NCBI RefSeq assembly: GCF_000378465.1 | Contig: NZ_KB899910.1 | Location: forward strand, 275,617 to 339,616 | DNA: 64,000 nucleotides | Reading direction: 5' to 3' | Source of the DNA: Elioraea tepidiphila DSM 17972 | GTDB lineage: Bacteria > Pseudomonadota > Alphaproteobacteria > Acetobacterales > Acetobacteraceae | In this document: in pieces, positions 33,435-43,021 of the stretch | How positions within the stretch are numbered: position 1 is the stretch's first letter | How the letters are laid out: every line of letters begins with the position of its first letter | Translations under genes and position numbers: made by a program | Notes under the pieces: generated by a model | The model's input: the letters and a program-made list of their open reading frames with translations, nothing else | The model's database searches: none | Told to the model about the DNA's origin: nothing

Positions 33435-34208
33435 ATGCACCCCACCGCCTTGCGTCTCGTTGCCCTGCTCGCGGCCGGCCTGGCCGCCGGATGCGCCACA
33501 GTGCCGCCGGAGAGCGATCCGGAGGCGCGGGCCGAGTACTTCGAGACCAACGACCCGCTCGAACCGCTGAACCGGGTGACCTACGCGGTCAACGACGCGT
33601 TCGACATCATGCTGCTCCGCCCGGCGGCCGAAGCCTACCGGCTGTTCCTGCCGCAGCCCGTGCGCACCGGCATCGGCAACGTCATCGACAATCTTCTGCT
33701 GCCCAAGACCGCGGCGCACCAGCTGCTTCAGGGCAAGCCCGAGATGGCCGGCAAGGCGATCGCGCGGTTCGTGGTCAACAGTACCGTGGGAATTCTCGGC
33801 ATCTTCGACTTCGCCACCGACCTCGGGCTGGAGCCGCAATACGAGGACATGGGCCAGACGCTCGGCGTCTGGGCCGGCACCACCAATGGCGGGCCCTACA
33901 TCGTGCTGCCGCTGCTCGGGCCGTCGAATCTGCGTGACGTGTTCGGCCGCGGCATCGACATGGCCACCGATCCGTGGGACTACATCGGCCAGGGTGACAC
34001 CGTTCGGGCGCTGCGCATCACACGCACCGCCACTCAGGTGATCGACACGCGCGAGCAGCTGATCGAACCGATCGACGAGCTGCGCCAACGGATCGACCCC
34101 TACGCGGCGCTGCGCTCGGTCTATCAGCAACAGCGCGCGCGGGACATCCTCGACGAGTCCCCGCCGCGGCGTCGCTTCTTCGACTGGCGGTTCCGTCCGC
34201 CGGAGTGA
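33435..34208 (+). CDS. mlaA: MlaA (VacJ) outer-membrane lipoprotein
   Basis: 257 residues from ATG 33435. Lipobox LAAGC (Cys about 20). The MlaA core is DPLEPLNRVTYAVNDAFD, PQPVRTGIGNVIDNLLLP, FVVNSTVGILGIFDFATDLGL and GQTLGVWAGTTNGGPYIVLPLLGPSNLRD. MlaA removes mislocalised phospholipids from the outer leaflet of the outer membrane and passes them to MlaC. It is followed by mlaC in the same operon. The MlaFEDB inner-membrane complex is not encoded in the window. Confidence 0.95.
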   Translation: MHPTALRLVALLAAGLAAGCATVPPESDPEARAEYFETNDPLEPLNRVTYAVNDAFDIMLLRPAAEAYRLFLPQPVRTGIGNVIDNLLLPKTAAHQLLQGKPEMAGKAIARFVVNSTVGILGIFDFATDLGLEPQYEDMGQTLGVWAGTTNGGPYIVLPLLGPSNLRDVFGRGIDMATDPWDYIGQGDTVRALRITRTATQVIDTREQLIEPIDELRQRIDPYAALRSVYQQQRARDILDESPPRRRFFDWRFRPPE

Positions 34209-34224
34209 CGACGAGGATCTGACC

Positions 34225-34845
34225 ATGCAGCGACGGGTATTCCTGACCGGCCTGCTCGCCGCCCTGCCCCTCGCCGGCGCCTGGGCGGATGACCGCACCA
34301 GCCGCGCCGCCGCCTTCATCGAGGCGCAGGGGAAGGCACTGGTCGCCGTGCTGGACAGCGACGCGCCACTGCCCGAGAAGCGAACCGAGGTTGCGCGCAT
34401 CCTGCGCGAGGCGGTGGATGTGCGCGGCGTCGGCCAGTTCGTGCTCGGCCGGCACTGGCGCACCGCCTCCGAGACGCAGCGCAACCAGTTCCTCGAACTG
34501 TTCGAGGAGACGCTGGTGCGCAACCTGTCCGCCCGGTTCGGCGAACTCCAGGGCGTGACCTTCGAGGTCGGCCGGGCGCAGCCCCGCGGCGAGGAGGGCG
34601 TCTCGGTCGCGACCACCGTCAACCGGCCGGGCCAGCCGCCTGTGCTGCTCGACTGGCTGGTGTCGGAAGCCTCCGGCCGGCCGCTGATCGTCGATCTCGT
34701 CGCCGAGGGAACCTCGCTGCGCATCACCCAGCGCTCGGAATACAGCGCGGTGATCCAGCGCGGCGGCGGCCGCCTCGAGTCCCTGCTTGAGGCGATGCGC
34801 CGGCAGTTGGCGCAGCTCGAAGCGCGCGAGCTCGCCTCCAACTGA
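34225..34845 (+). CDS. mlaC: MlaC periplasmic phospholipid-binding protein
   Basis: 206 residues with a signal peptide (MQRRVFLTGLLAALPLAGAWA). The Ttg2D/MlaC fold is indicated by VRGVGQFVLGRHWRTASETQRNQFLELFEETLVRNLSARF, then LLDWLVSEASGRPLIVDLVAEGTSLRITQRSEYSAVIQRGGG. It shuttles phospholipids through the periplasm between MlaA and the inner-membrane MlaFEDB complex. It lies 16 bases after mlaA with GAGGA before its ATG, so the two are cotranscribed. Confidence 0.93.
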   Translation: MQRRVFLTGLLAALPLAGAWADDRTSRAAAFIEAQGKALVAVLDSDAPLPEKRTEVARILREAVDVRGVGQFVLGRHWRTASETQRNQFLELFEETLVRNLSARFGELQGVTFEVGRAQPRGEEGVSVATTVNRPGQPPVLLDWLVSEASGRPLIVDLVAEGTSLRITQRSEYSAVIQRGGGRLESLLEAMRRQLAQLEARELASN

Positions 34846-34955
34846 CCCGACCGCCGGGCACTGCCCCGGCGCCGCCATCTTCCCGCTGCCGGGCTGCCTT
34901 CAGGGGCGCTATCCTGCCGGGCGCGGCGCAGCGGGCGTCCGCGCGGAACAGGCCC

Positions 34956-36011
34956 ATGCTCAAGACAACGATCCCCTCGATCGGACCGGCACGACCGGAG
35001 GCGACGGCGCGCCCGGCGCTCTCGGTGGTCGTGCCCGCCTTCGACGAACAGGAGGTGCTGCCCGAGTTCCATCGCCGCCTCGCCGCGGCGATGGACGCGA
35101 TCGGCCTCTCCTGGGAGGTGGTCTACGTCAATGACGGCTCGCGCGATGCCACGCTCGCGGTGATGCTGGCGCTGCGCGCCGCCGATCCCCGCGTCGCGGT
35201 GGTCAACCTCTCGCGCAATTTCGGCAAGGAGATCGCGCTTACCGCCGGGCTCGACCACGCGCGCGGGTCCGAGGCCGTGGTGGTGATCGACGCCGACCTT
35301 CAGGACCCGCCCGAGGTGATCGCGGACCTCGTCGCCGCCTGGCGCGAGGGCGTGGACGTCGCCTACGCGCAGCGGCGGGTACGGCACGGCGAGGGCCTGA
35401 TCAAGCGCGCGACCGCCGCCGCCTTCTATCGGCTGATGCAGCGCATCGGCGGCCGCGTCACCCTGCCCAAGGATACGGGCGATTTCCGCCTGATGAGCCG
35501 GCGCGCGGTGGACGCGCTGCTGACGCTGCGCGAGCAGCACCGCTTCATGAAGGGGCTGTTCGCCTGGGTCGGCTTCCCATCGCGTGCGGTGCTGTACGAC
35601 CGCGCCCCGCGCGCGGCCGGCCGGACCAAGTGGAACTGGTGGAAGCTCTGGAACCTCTCGCTCGAGGGCATCACCAGCTTCACGGTCGCCCCGCTCAAGG
35701 TCGCGACCTATCTCGGCCTGCTCACGGCGGCGATCGCGCTGGTCTACGGCACGGTGGTGGTGGTGAAGACGCTGCTGTTCGGCAACCCGGTCGCCGGCTA
35801 CCCGAGCCTGATGACGGTGATGCTGTTCCTCGGCGGCGTGCAGCTGATCACGCTCGGCATCATCGGCGAGTATCTCGGCCGGGTGTTCAACGAGACCAAG
35901 GGCCGTCCGCTCTACCTGGTCGAACGGCACCTGCCGAGCGAGCCGCCCTCAACCGGGGCCGCGGCAGGCGATCAGCCCGCCGAGCGGGCGGCACTCGGGC
36001 GCGTCGCCTAG
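34956..36011 (+). CDS. Family 2 glycosyltransferase, polyprenyl-phosphate sugar transferase (GtrB/DPM1-like)
   Basis: 351 residues. The GT-A core opens LSVVVPAFDEQEVLPEFHRRL, with VNDGSRDAT, the DADLQDPPE metal motif, and LMSRRAVDALLTLREQHRFMKGL. Two C-terminal membrane helices (about 235-265 and 275-305) end with LGIIGEYLGRVFNETKGRPLY, the pattern of GtrB/ArnC-type enzymes that load a sugar onto undecaprenyl phosphate. It marks the left end of the polysaccharide locus. Its last 63 bases overlap, tail to tail, the end of the minus-strand membrane protein gene. Confidence 0.92.
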   Translation: MLKTTIPSIGPARPEATARPALSVVVPAFDEQEVLPEFHRRLAAAMDAIGLSWEVVYVNDGSRDATLAVMLALRAADPRVAVVNLSRNFGKEIALTAGLDHARGSEAVVVIDADLQDPPEVIADLVAAWREGVDVAYAQRRVRHGEGLIKRATAAAFYRLMQRIGGRVTLPKDTGDFRLMSRRAVDALLTLREQHRFMKGLFAWVGFPSRAVLYDRAPRAAGRTKWNWWKLWNLSLEGITSFTVAPLKVATYLGLLTAAIALVYGTVVVVKTLLFGNPVAGYPSLMTVMLFLGGVQLITLGIIGEYLGRVFNETKGRPLYLVERHLPSEPPSTGAAAGDQPAERAALGRVA

Positions 36012-37547
36012 CAGCCCCGCGGCCTCGGGCAGCACAAGGCGGAGTTCACCGGGCGCGAGCGGCGCCGTGGCGGTCGCGGCATCGGTGCAGCGCGGCGGGT
36101 CGCGCCAGCGCGCGAGCTGCATGGTGTTGACCGGCACGGCGCGCTCGGAGGCGAGCAGCAGCAGCTCCTGCACGCGCTCGCGGGTGGCGTGGCCCTCGGG
36201 CGGGATGCAGCCCCAGCTCGGCAGGATCGTCAGCGTGCGCGCCTCGGCGATGGCCGGGCGCAGCGTCGCCGCGTCAATGCTCCACGGGAGGCGCTGCGCC
36301 GCCCAGGACGCGAGGGCGGTGCGATTCGGCCCGGCGTCCACCCACTGCATGAGGCCGAGCAGCAGCACCAGGGCGGGCCCTGTGCGGGGAATACGCGCGA
36401 CCAGCACCGCCATGCCGATCAGGGCGGCGTAGCCGACCGGCCAGAAGAACCGGCCCGAGGCGCGGAACTGGTCGAGGATCGCGGGGGGCAGGCCGAGATC
36501 CAGCACGACCCGATCGCCCAACCCGACGCGGAACGAGACGGCGATCAGCGTCAGCGCAAGGAGCGCGATCGCCAGCCCCGCGTGCCGCCGCACCGCGCCG
36601 GCCACGGCCGCCCGCTGGCGCAGCGCCAGCACCACCAGCCCGGCGAGCAGCCCGGCGCCGAGCCAGTTGTAGCCCTCCCAGCCGCCCATGCCGGTGGCGT
36701 CGACCTCGGCCGCGACGAGCGGCAGCAATGCCGACCGTGCAGGCCAGACCGGCGAGAGCAGGTTCAGCGCGTAGAGGCCATAGCCGCCCTCCCCCGCGGC
36801 ACCGAGATAGCCAAGCGTTGCGAGCGCAAGCGCCACGGCAAGCACGCAGGCCGCTGTGCCGAGGGCGGCGCCGCGCCAGCGGGCGTCGTTGCGGAGCAGC
36901 AGCGTCACCGGCACCGCCGCCAGCAGCGCCAACACCATCAGCGCGAGATACGGGTGGGTCAGCAGGGCCAAGAGCGAGAGCGCAACAGCCCAGGCCCAGA
37001 CAGCGGCCGACGAGCCACGCACCAGCCGCAGATAAGTGCCGAGCGCGAGCAGCAGCAGGAAATGCCCCATCAGCGCCGCGTGGCCATGCCGCGCCAGCCA
37101 GGCCGGCATGGCGGCGGCTGCCAGCGCCACGCCGATCGCCGGCATGAGCTGCCGCTCGCCCGCCTGGCGCAGACACCACACCGCTGCAACCGGCTGGAGC
37201 ACCACAACGATCGCGTGCCAGATCCCGATCCCGTGCAATCCCGCCGGTCCCATCGGCGCGATCAGCTTCAGGGCCAAGGCAAGCACGGGGATGCCGTCGG
37301 CGAGCGCGATATTGGTGCCGCCCGCGCCGAGCGTCGGCGCGACCAGGAGCGGCCAACCCCAAGGGCTCGCGATGAAGTAGCGCTGCGCCACCACGTGTTG
37401 GGCGATGTCACCGGCGAGGCGCCAGTCCTGCCCCGTCGCGGGCAGCAGGAACGCGACCGGCAGGAGGGCGAAGGCGAGGCCAAGCCCGATCAGCGCGGCA
37501 GCCAGCCACGCCAGCCATCCCGTGATCGTTTCATTTTGCACCGCCAC
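35949..37547 (-). CDS. Polytopic membrane protein, DUF6311-like (glycosyltransferase C-type fold suspected)
   Basis: About 532 residues from GTG 37547 (GTG 37541 also possible). Some 10-11 hydrophobic segments and large loops; conserved-looking parts are GQDWRLAGDIAQHVVAQRYFIASPWGWPLL near residue 45 and FRASGRFFWPVGYAALIG at about 340. A soluble C-terminal domain follows. It is related to the protein at 46206-47864 in layout (FRRSPWSWPPG, RASERFFWPLAYAALFG). This architecture suggests membrane-bound sugar transfer onto lipid carriers or glycans. The reading frame continues far upstream on this strand as an antisense shadow, which was excluded. Confidence 0.75.
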   Translation of the reverse strand: MAVQNETITGWLAWLAAALIGLGLAFALLPVAFLLPATGQDWRLAGDIAQHVVAQRYFIASPWGWPLLVAPTLGAGGTNIALADGIPVLALALKLIAPMGPAGLHGIGIWHAIVVVLQPVAAVWCLRQAGERQLMPAIGVALAAAAMPAWLARHGHAALMGHFLLLLALGTYLRLVRGSSAAVWAWAVALSLLALLTHPYLALMVLALLAAVPVTLLLRNDARWRGAALGTAACVLAVALALATLGYLGAAGEGGYGLYALNLLSPVWPARSALLPLVAAEVDATGMGGWEGYNWLGAGLLAGLVVLALRQRAAVAGAVRRHAGLAIALLALTLIAVSFRVGLGDRVVLDLGLPPAILDQFRASGRFFWPVGYAALIGMAVLVARIPRTGPALVLLLGLMQWVDAGPNRTALASWAAQRLPWSIDAATLRPAIAEARTLTILPSWGCIPPEGHATRERVQELLLLASERAVPVNTMQLARWRDPPRCTDAATATAPLAPGELRLVLPEAAGLLGDAPECRPLGGLIACRGPG

Positions 37548-37640
37548 AATCCCGCCCCGACTCCGTCTGAATACCGACGTGCCCCATCGGCATCCTCGCG
37601 ACCGTGCCGGCCGAAGCGCCGGTCGTGAAGGGAAGACGTG

Positions 37641-38414
<774 letters not shown>

Positions 38415-38440
38415 GCCGCCCCGCCGCTGCCCGTACGCCC

Positions 38441-38467
38441 CCGGCCCGGCGCTGACGCGCCGGCCGG
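38441..38467 (+). terminator. Possible hairpin after the sugar transferase gene
   Basis: GC stem (38441-38452 with 38457-38467, one bulge) and a TGAC loop in the 72-base gap before the flippase gene. There is no T-run, so it could attenuate rather than stop transcription. Confidence 0.35.
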
Positions 38468-38486
38468 GATCGGCTAACCAGCCGCC

Positions 38487-39992
38487 ATGAGCGATCCTGC
38501 CGCCGCGCGCGCCGGCACGCGCCGCCTCGTCTCGGGGGTGGTCTGGAACATGCTCGGCCGCGGCCTGCCGCTGCTGGTGGCGCTCGCGCTCACCCCGCCG
38601 CTTGTGGCGGCGCTGGGGATCGAGCGCTGGGGACTGTTCACGCTGGCCCTCGGTCTTGTCGGCGTGTTCGGCGTCTTCGATCTGGGGCTCGGCGCGGCGC
38701 TGACGCGCACGCTCGCCGAACGGATCGGCCGCGGCGAGCGCGAGGGCGAAGGCGCGCTGGTGGCCTCGGCCCTGGCGCTGCTGCTGGGCTTGAGCATCGT
38801 GCTCGCGGTCGGCCTGTGGCTCGCCGTCCCGGCGCTGGTGGAGCGCGGCTTGAACGTGCCGGCAGGGCTTCAGAGCGAGGCGATCGCCGGCCTGCGCGTT
38901 CTCGCCGCGGCCGCCCCGCTGGTGGTTGTCAATGCTGCGCTCTGGGGCGTGCTGGCCGCGCATCAGCGGTTCCGCGCCGCCAATCTCGCCGCCATGCCCG
39001 TTGCGGTCCTGTATTATCTCGGGCCGCTGCTGGTGCTGCTGGTCTGGGACTCGCTCGCCGGTGTGATGCTGGCGCTGGTGGGCGCGCGGCTGCTGAACAC
39101 GATCGCCTATGCCGCGCTGATCCGTCCCATCGTGCCCGGCATCGCGCTCCGCGCCGTCAGCCTGCGCGCCGTCGGGCCGCTGCTCCGCCTCGGCGGCTGG
39201 ATGAGCCTCTCGGGCGTGCTGACGCAGGTCTCGCTCTACGCCGACCGGTTCCTGATCGGCGCGCTGCTCTCGCTCACCGCGGTCGCGTTCTACGCGACCC
39301 CGCTCGACCTGGTGATGCGGCTCTGGATCCTGCCCGTGGCCGTGGCACAGGCGCTGCTGCCCGCCCTCGCCTCGTCGTTCCGCGCCATGCCGGCCGAGAC
39401 CGCGGCACTGCTCCGGCGCGGCGTGCTGCTGATCGCGGGACTGGTGCTGCCCGGCTGCGTCGTGCTGATCGTGCTCGCGCATCCGCTGCTGCGTCTGTGG
39501 CTCGGCGTCGACTTCGCCGATGGTGGCGCGGCCGTGCTGCGCATTCTCGCGGTCGGCATCCTGTTCAGCTGCGCAGGCTTCGCCCCGGGCTCGCTGCTGG
39601 ACGCGATCGGCCGGCCGGACGTCACCGCGCGGTTCGCGCTGGGGCTGGCGCTGGTGTCGTTGCCGCTCGCGGTGCTGCTCTTGCTCGTGGCCGGGATCGA
39701 GGGTGCGGCGATCGCGTGGTCGCTGCGCTGCGCGGTCGAGTGCTTCGGCCGGATGCTGCTCGCGGCACGCCTTTATCCGGCGGCGGCCGTGGCCCTGCGA
39801 CGACTCGCGCCGGTCCTCGCGGCTGGCGGCGCGGGCCTCGCGGCGGTTGCGGCGATGCCGTCGATGGTTGCGGCCGTCGGCGTGGGGTGCCTCGTGCTCG
39901 CGGGCGTCGGTGTGCTCGGCTGGCGCGCGCTCGATGCGGAGGAGCGCGCCACGCTGGTTCATCCGCGCCACTGGTTGCGGGGGCCGGCATGA
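38487..39992 (+). CDS. Polysaccharide flippase (Wzx/MATE-like), copy 1
   Basis: 501 residues, about 12-14 hydrophobic segments. The N-terminus RRLVSGVVWNMLGRGLPLLVALALTPPLVAALG, and later GVFDLGLGAALTR, are typical of O-antigen/exopolysaccharide translocases. It moves lipid-linked repeat units across the inner membrane. It is translationally coupled (ATGA) to the following glycosyltransferase. A second flippase is encoded at 47932-49395. Confidence 0.88.
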   Translation: MSDPAAARAGTRRLVSGVVWNMLGRGLPLLVALALTPPLVAALGIERWGLFTLALGLVGVFGVFDLGLGAALTRTLAERIGRGEREGEGALVASALALLLGLSIVLAVGLWLAVPALVERGLNVPAGLQSEAIAGLRVLAAAAPLVVVNAALWGVLAAHQRFRAANLAAMPVAVLYYLGPLLVLLVWDSLAGVMLALVGARLLNTIAYAALIRPIVPGIALRAVSLRAVGPLLRLGGWMSLSGVLTQVSLYADRFLIGALLSLTAVAFYATPLDLVMRLWILPVAVAQALLPALASSFRAMPAETAALLRRGVLLIAGLVLPGCVVLIVLAHPLLRLWLGVDFADGGAAVLRILAVGILFSCAGFAPGSLLDAIGRPDVTARFALGLALVSLPLAVLLLLVAGIEGAAIAWSLRCAVECFGRMLLAARLYPAAAVALRRLAPVLAAGGAGLAAVAAMPSMVAAVGVGCLVLAGVGVLGWRALDAEERATLVHPRHWLRGPA

Positions 39993-41059
39993 GCGGGCTC
40001 GTGCTGAACGGCCGCTTCCTCTCGCAGGCGGTGACCGGTGTGCAGCGGGTCGCCCACGAGGTGATGCGCGCGGCCGATGCCCTCGCCGCCGAGGGGGCGT
40101 GGCCGGTGGCGCGCGTACTGGCGCCGCCGGGGACGGCACTGCCCGCCTGCACGTCGCTCCGCGCCGCCACGACCGGCCGCCTCTCCGGGCAGGCCTGGGA
40201 ACAGATCGACCTGCCGCGCGCGCTCGGCGGCGACTGGCTGCTGAGCCTGGGCAACACCGCCCCACTCGCCGCGCTGGGGCGGCAGACCGTGGTGATCCAC
40301 GACGCCGGCGCGTTCGACACGCCGGAGTCCTACGGCTTCGCCTTCCGCACCTGGTACCGCAGGCTGCACCGCGCGCTCGCGCGGATGGGCGCGCGCATCG
40401 TCACCGTGTCGTCGTTCTCGCGCGGCCGGCTCGCGGCACGGCTCGGCCTTGATCCGGCGCGGATCGCCGTGATGCCGGAGGGCGCGGAGCACATCCTGCG
40501 CGAGCCCGCCGATGCGTCGGTCCTGTCTCGCAACGGGCTGACGACCGCGCGCTACGTGCTCGCGGTTGGCACCGGGGCGGCGCACAAGAACCTCGCCGCC
40601 CTCGGCGCGGCGTCGTCGATGCTGACCGCGCGCGGCCTCGTGCTCGCGGTGGCGGGACGGGCCGACCCGGCGGTGTTCCGCGCCGTCGGCGGTGCCACCG
40701 GCGCGGTCGCGCTCGGCCGCGTGAGCGATGCCGAGCTGCGCGCGCTCTACGAGAACGCCGCGGCGCTGCTGTTCCCGTCGCGCTATGAGGGCTTCGGCCT
40801 GCCGCCGATCGAGGCGATGGCGTGCGGTTGCCCTGTGGTCGCGGGCCGCGCCGGCGCGGTGCCGGAGACGGTCGGCGACGCCGCGCTGCTGTTCGATCCC
40901 GATAGCCCTGCGAGCCTGGTGGAGAGCCTGACGCGGCTGCTCGACGATCCCGGGCTCGCGGCCGACCTGCGCGCGCGCGGGCAGGCGCGCGCCGCGCGCT
41001 ACACCTGGCGTGCCGCCGCCGAGGCGCTGCGCGACACATTGCCGACGGATCTCCGATGA
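39989..41059 (+). CDS. Family 4 glycosyltransferase (mannosyltransferase-like)
   Basis: 356 residues. GT-B fold with TGVQRVAHEV near the start, VIHDAGAFDTPE, VTVSSFSRGRLA, and the donor-binding block ALLFPSRYEGFGLPPIEAMACGCPVV containing the E-x7-E signature. It resembles mannosyl- and rhamnosyltransferases of exopolysaccharide assembly. It is coupled to genes on both sides by 4-base overlaps, so it belongs to a run of five tightly linked genes, 38487-43893. Confidence 0.92.
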   Translation: MSGLVLNGRFLSQAVTGVQRVAHEVMRAADALAAEGAWPVARVLAPPGTALPACTSLRAATTGRLSGQAWEQIDLPRALGGDWLLSLGNTAPLAALGRQTVVIHDAGAFDTPESYGFAFRTWYRRLHRALARMGARIVTVSSFSRGRLAARLGLDPARIAVMPEGAEHILREPADASVLSRNGLTTARYVLAVGTGAAHKNLAALGAASSMLTARGLVLAVAGRADPAVFRAVGGATGAVALGRVSDAELRALYENAAALLFPSRYEGFGLPPIEAMACGCPVVAGRAGAVPETVGDAALLFDPDSPASLVESLTRLLDDPGLAADLRARGQARAARYTWRAAAEALRDTLPTDLR

Positions 41060-42180
41060 AGGTCGCGATCGTCCACGAATGGCTCGACACCTATGCGGGG
41101 TCGGAACGGGTGCTCGAGCAGATGCTCGCGGTCTGGCCCGAGGCCGATCTCTATGCGCTCTGCGACTTCCTGCCGGACCGCGAGCGCGCGTTCCTGGGCG
41201 GAAAGATGCCGCGCACGACCTTCATCCAGCGCCTGCCCTTCGCGCGCAAACGGTTCCGGATGTATCTCGGGCTGATGCCGCTCGCGATCGAAAGCCTCGA
41301 CCTGTCGGGCTACGACCTCGTGGTGTCGTCCTCGCACGCGGTCGCCAAGGGCGCGATCACCGCGCCCGGCACGCTGCATCTCTCCTACGTGCACTCGCCG
41401 ATGCGCTATGCCTGGGATCTCCAGGCGCAGTATCTGCGCGAGTCCCGGCTCGATCGCGGGCTCAAGGGCGCCTACGCGCGCTGGCTGCTGCACCGCTTGC
41501 GCCTGTGGGACCATGCGAGTGCCGCGCGCCCAGACGCGATCCTCGCCAACTCGCGCTACATCGCCGAGCGCATCCGCAAGGTCTGGCGCCGCGAGGCCGA
41601 GGTGCTGCACCCGCCGGTCGATACCGATGCCTTCACCCCGGTCGCCGAGAAGCAGGATTTCTACCTGATCGCCTCCCGCATGGTGCCGTACAAGCGCGTC
41701 GATCTCGCCGCCGCGGCGTTCCGGCGCATGCCGGGGCGCAAGCTGGTGATCGTCGGCGACGGGCCGCAGATGCCGGCGGTCAGGGCCGCCGCCGGTGACG
41801 CGCCGAACATCACCTTCCGGGGCCATGTGGCGAAGGCGGAGCTGGTCGCGCTGATGCAGAACGCGCGCGCCTGTCTGCACATCGCCGAGGAGGATTTCGG
41901 CATCGCCATGGTCGAGGCGCAGGCCTGCGGCACGCCGATGCTCGCCTTCGGCCGCGGCGGGTCGCGTGACATCGTGCGCACGCCGGAGGACAGCGATACG
42001 CCGACCGGCCTGCTGTTCGACGAGCAGTCGCCCGAGGCGCTGATCGATACGGTCGAGCGGTTCGAGGCGATGCGCGCGTTCAGCCCCGCCGCGTGCCGCG
42101 CCAACGCCGAGCGCTTCTCGGCCGCCGCATTCCGCCAGGGGTTGCGCGATGCCGTCGCTCGGCATCTCCGTCATGGCTGA
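41056..42180 (+). CDS. Family 4 glycosyltransferase
   Basis: 374 residues. Opening KVAIVHEWLDTYAGSERVLEQM and the acceptor-side region LSYVHSPMRYAWDLQ are characteristic of a GT4 subgroup common in alphaproteobacterial polysaccharide loci. The donor site includes ASRMVPYKRVDLAAAAF and IAEEDFGIAMVEAQACGTPMLAF (E-x7-E). Starts with ATGA overlap after the gene at 39989. The sugar is not predictable. Confidence 0.92.
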   Translation: MKVAIVHEWLDTYAGSERVLEQMLAVWPEADLYALCDFLPDRERAFLGGKMPRTTFIQRLPFARKRFRMYLGLMPLAIESLDLSGYDLVVSSSHAVAKGAITAPGTLHLSYVHSPMRYAWDLQAQYLRESRLDRGLKGAYARWLLHRLRLWDHASAARPDAILANSRYIAERIRKVWRREAEVLHPPVDTDAFTPVAEKQDFYLIASRMVPYKRVDLAAAAFRRMPGRKLVIVGDGPQMPAVRAAAGDAPNITFRGHVAKAELVALMQNARACLHIAEEDFGIAMVEAQACGTPMLAFGRGGSRDIVRTPEDSDTPTGLLFDEQSPEALIDTVERFEAMRAFSPAACRANAERFSAAAFRQGLRDAVARHLRHG

Positions 42181-43021
42181 GCCCGCCTTCACGCTGATCG
42201 TCGCCACGCGCGGCCGCGACGCGGATGTCGGCGTGCTGCTCGACTCGCTGCTGGCGCAGGACCGCGGCGACCTCGAGGTGATCGTGGTCGACCAGAATGG
42301 CGATGACCGGTTGGTGCCGATCCTCGCCCGCTTCGCCGATCGCCTGCCGCTCACGCATCTGCGCAGCGACCGCGCGCATGCGAACCACGCGCGCAATCTC
42401 GGCCTGCGGCAGGCACGCGGCGCGATCGTCGCCTTCCCCGATGACGACTGCATCCTGCCGCCGGGCGTGCTGGATCGCGTCGCCGCCGCCTTCGCCGACC
42501 CGACGCTCGCGGTCCTGACCGGTCCCGCCGCCTCGCCCGAGGGCGGGCTCGGCTCGGGGCGCTGGCGCACGGACGGCGGCACGATCACGCTCAGGAATCT
42601 CTGGACGAGTGTGATCGAGTTCAACCTGTTCCTTCGGCGGGAGGTTGCCCTGGCGCTCGGCGGTTTCGACGAGCGCATGGGCCCGGGCACGCCCTGGGGC
42701 TCGGCCGAAGGCAACGACCTGGTCGCGCGCGCGATCCGCGCCGGGCACCGCGCGCTCTACGATCCCGATCTGCGCATCGTCCACCCGGACAAGCGGCTGA
42801 CCCCCGTCGCGGTCGAACGCGCGCGGCTCTACGGCGCGGGGCTTGGCGTCGCGCTGCGCCGGCATGCGCCGGGGATCGGCATCTGGCTGCCGTTCCTCAT
42901 CCGCCCGCTCGGCGGCCTCGTGCTCGCCGCGCTGAAGCGCAACCACCTCCAGGTCGCCTACTATCTGGCAACGTTCCGCGGCCGGCTCGCGGGCTTTGTC
43001 GCGCGTGAGGCGGGGTCATGA
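42173..43021 (+). CDS. Family 2 glycosyltransferase
   Basis: 282 residues from ATG 42173, which overlaps the previous stop; an in-frame ATG at 42149 is possible. GT-A motifs are FTLIVATRGRDADVGVLLDSL, VVDQNGDDR, NHARNLGLRQARGAIVAFPDDDCIL (DxD-type) and GSAEGNDLVARAIRAG. The C-terminal segment IGIWLPFLIRPLGGLVLAAL is hydrophobic and may attach to the membrane. The next gene starts inside its stop. Confidence 0.9.
   Translation: MAEPAFTLIVATRGRDADVGVLLDSLLAQDRGDLEVIVVDQNGDDRLVPILARFADRLPLTHLRSDRAHANHARNLGLRQARGAIVAFPDDDCILPPGVLDRVAAAFADPTLAVLTGPAASPEGGLGSGRWRTDGGTITLRNLWTSVIEFNLFLRREVALALGGFDERMGPGTPWGSAEGNDLVARAIRAGHRALYDPDLRIVHPDKRLTPVAVERARLYGAGLGVALRRHAPGIGIWLPFLIRPLGGLVLAALKRNHLQVAYYLATFRGRLAGFVAREAGS

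Noticed and set aside
33243..35930. 895-codon minus-strand frame opposite mlaA, mlaC and the GT2 gene
   Set aside because: No domain recognisable, biased His/Arg/Gln composition, and fully antisense to three confidently identified genes.
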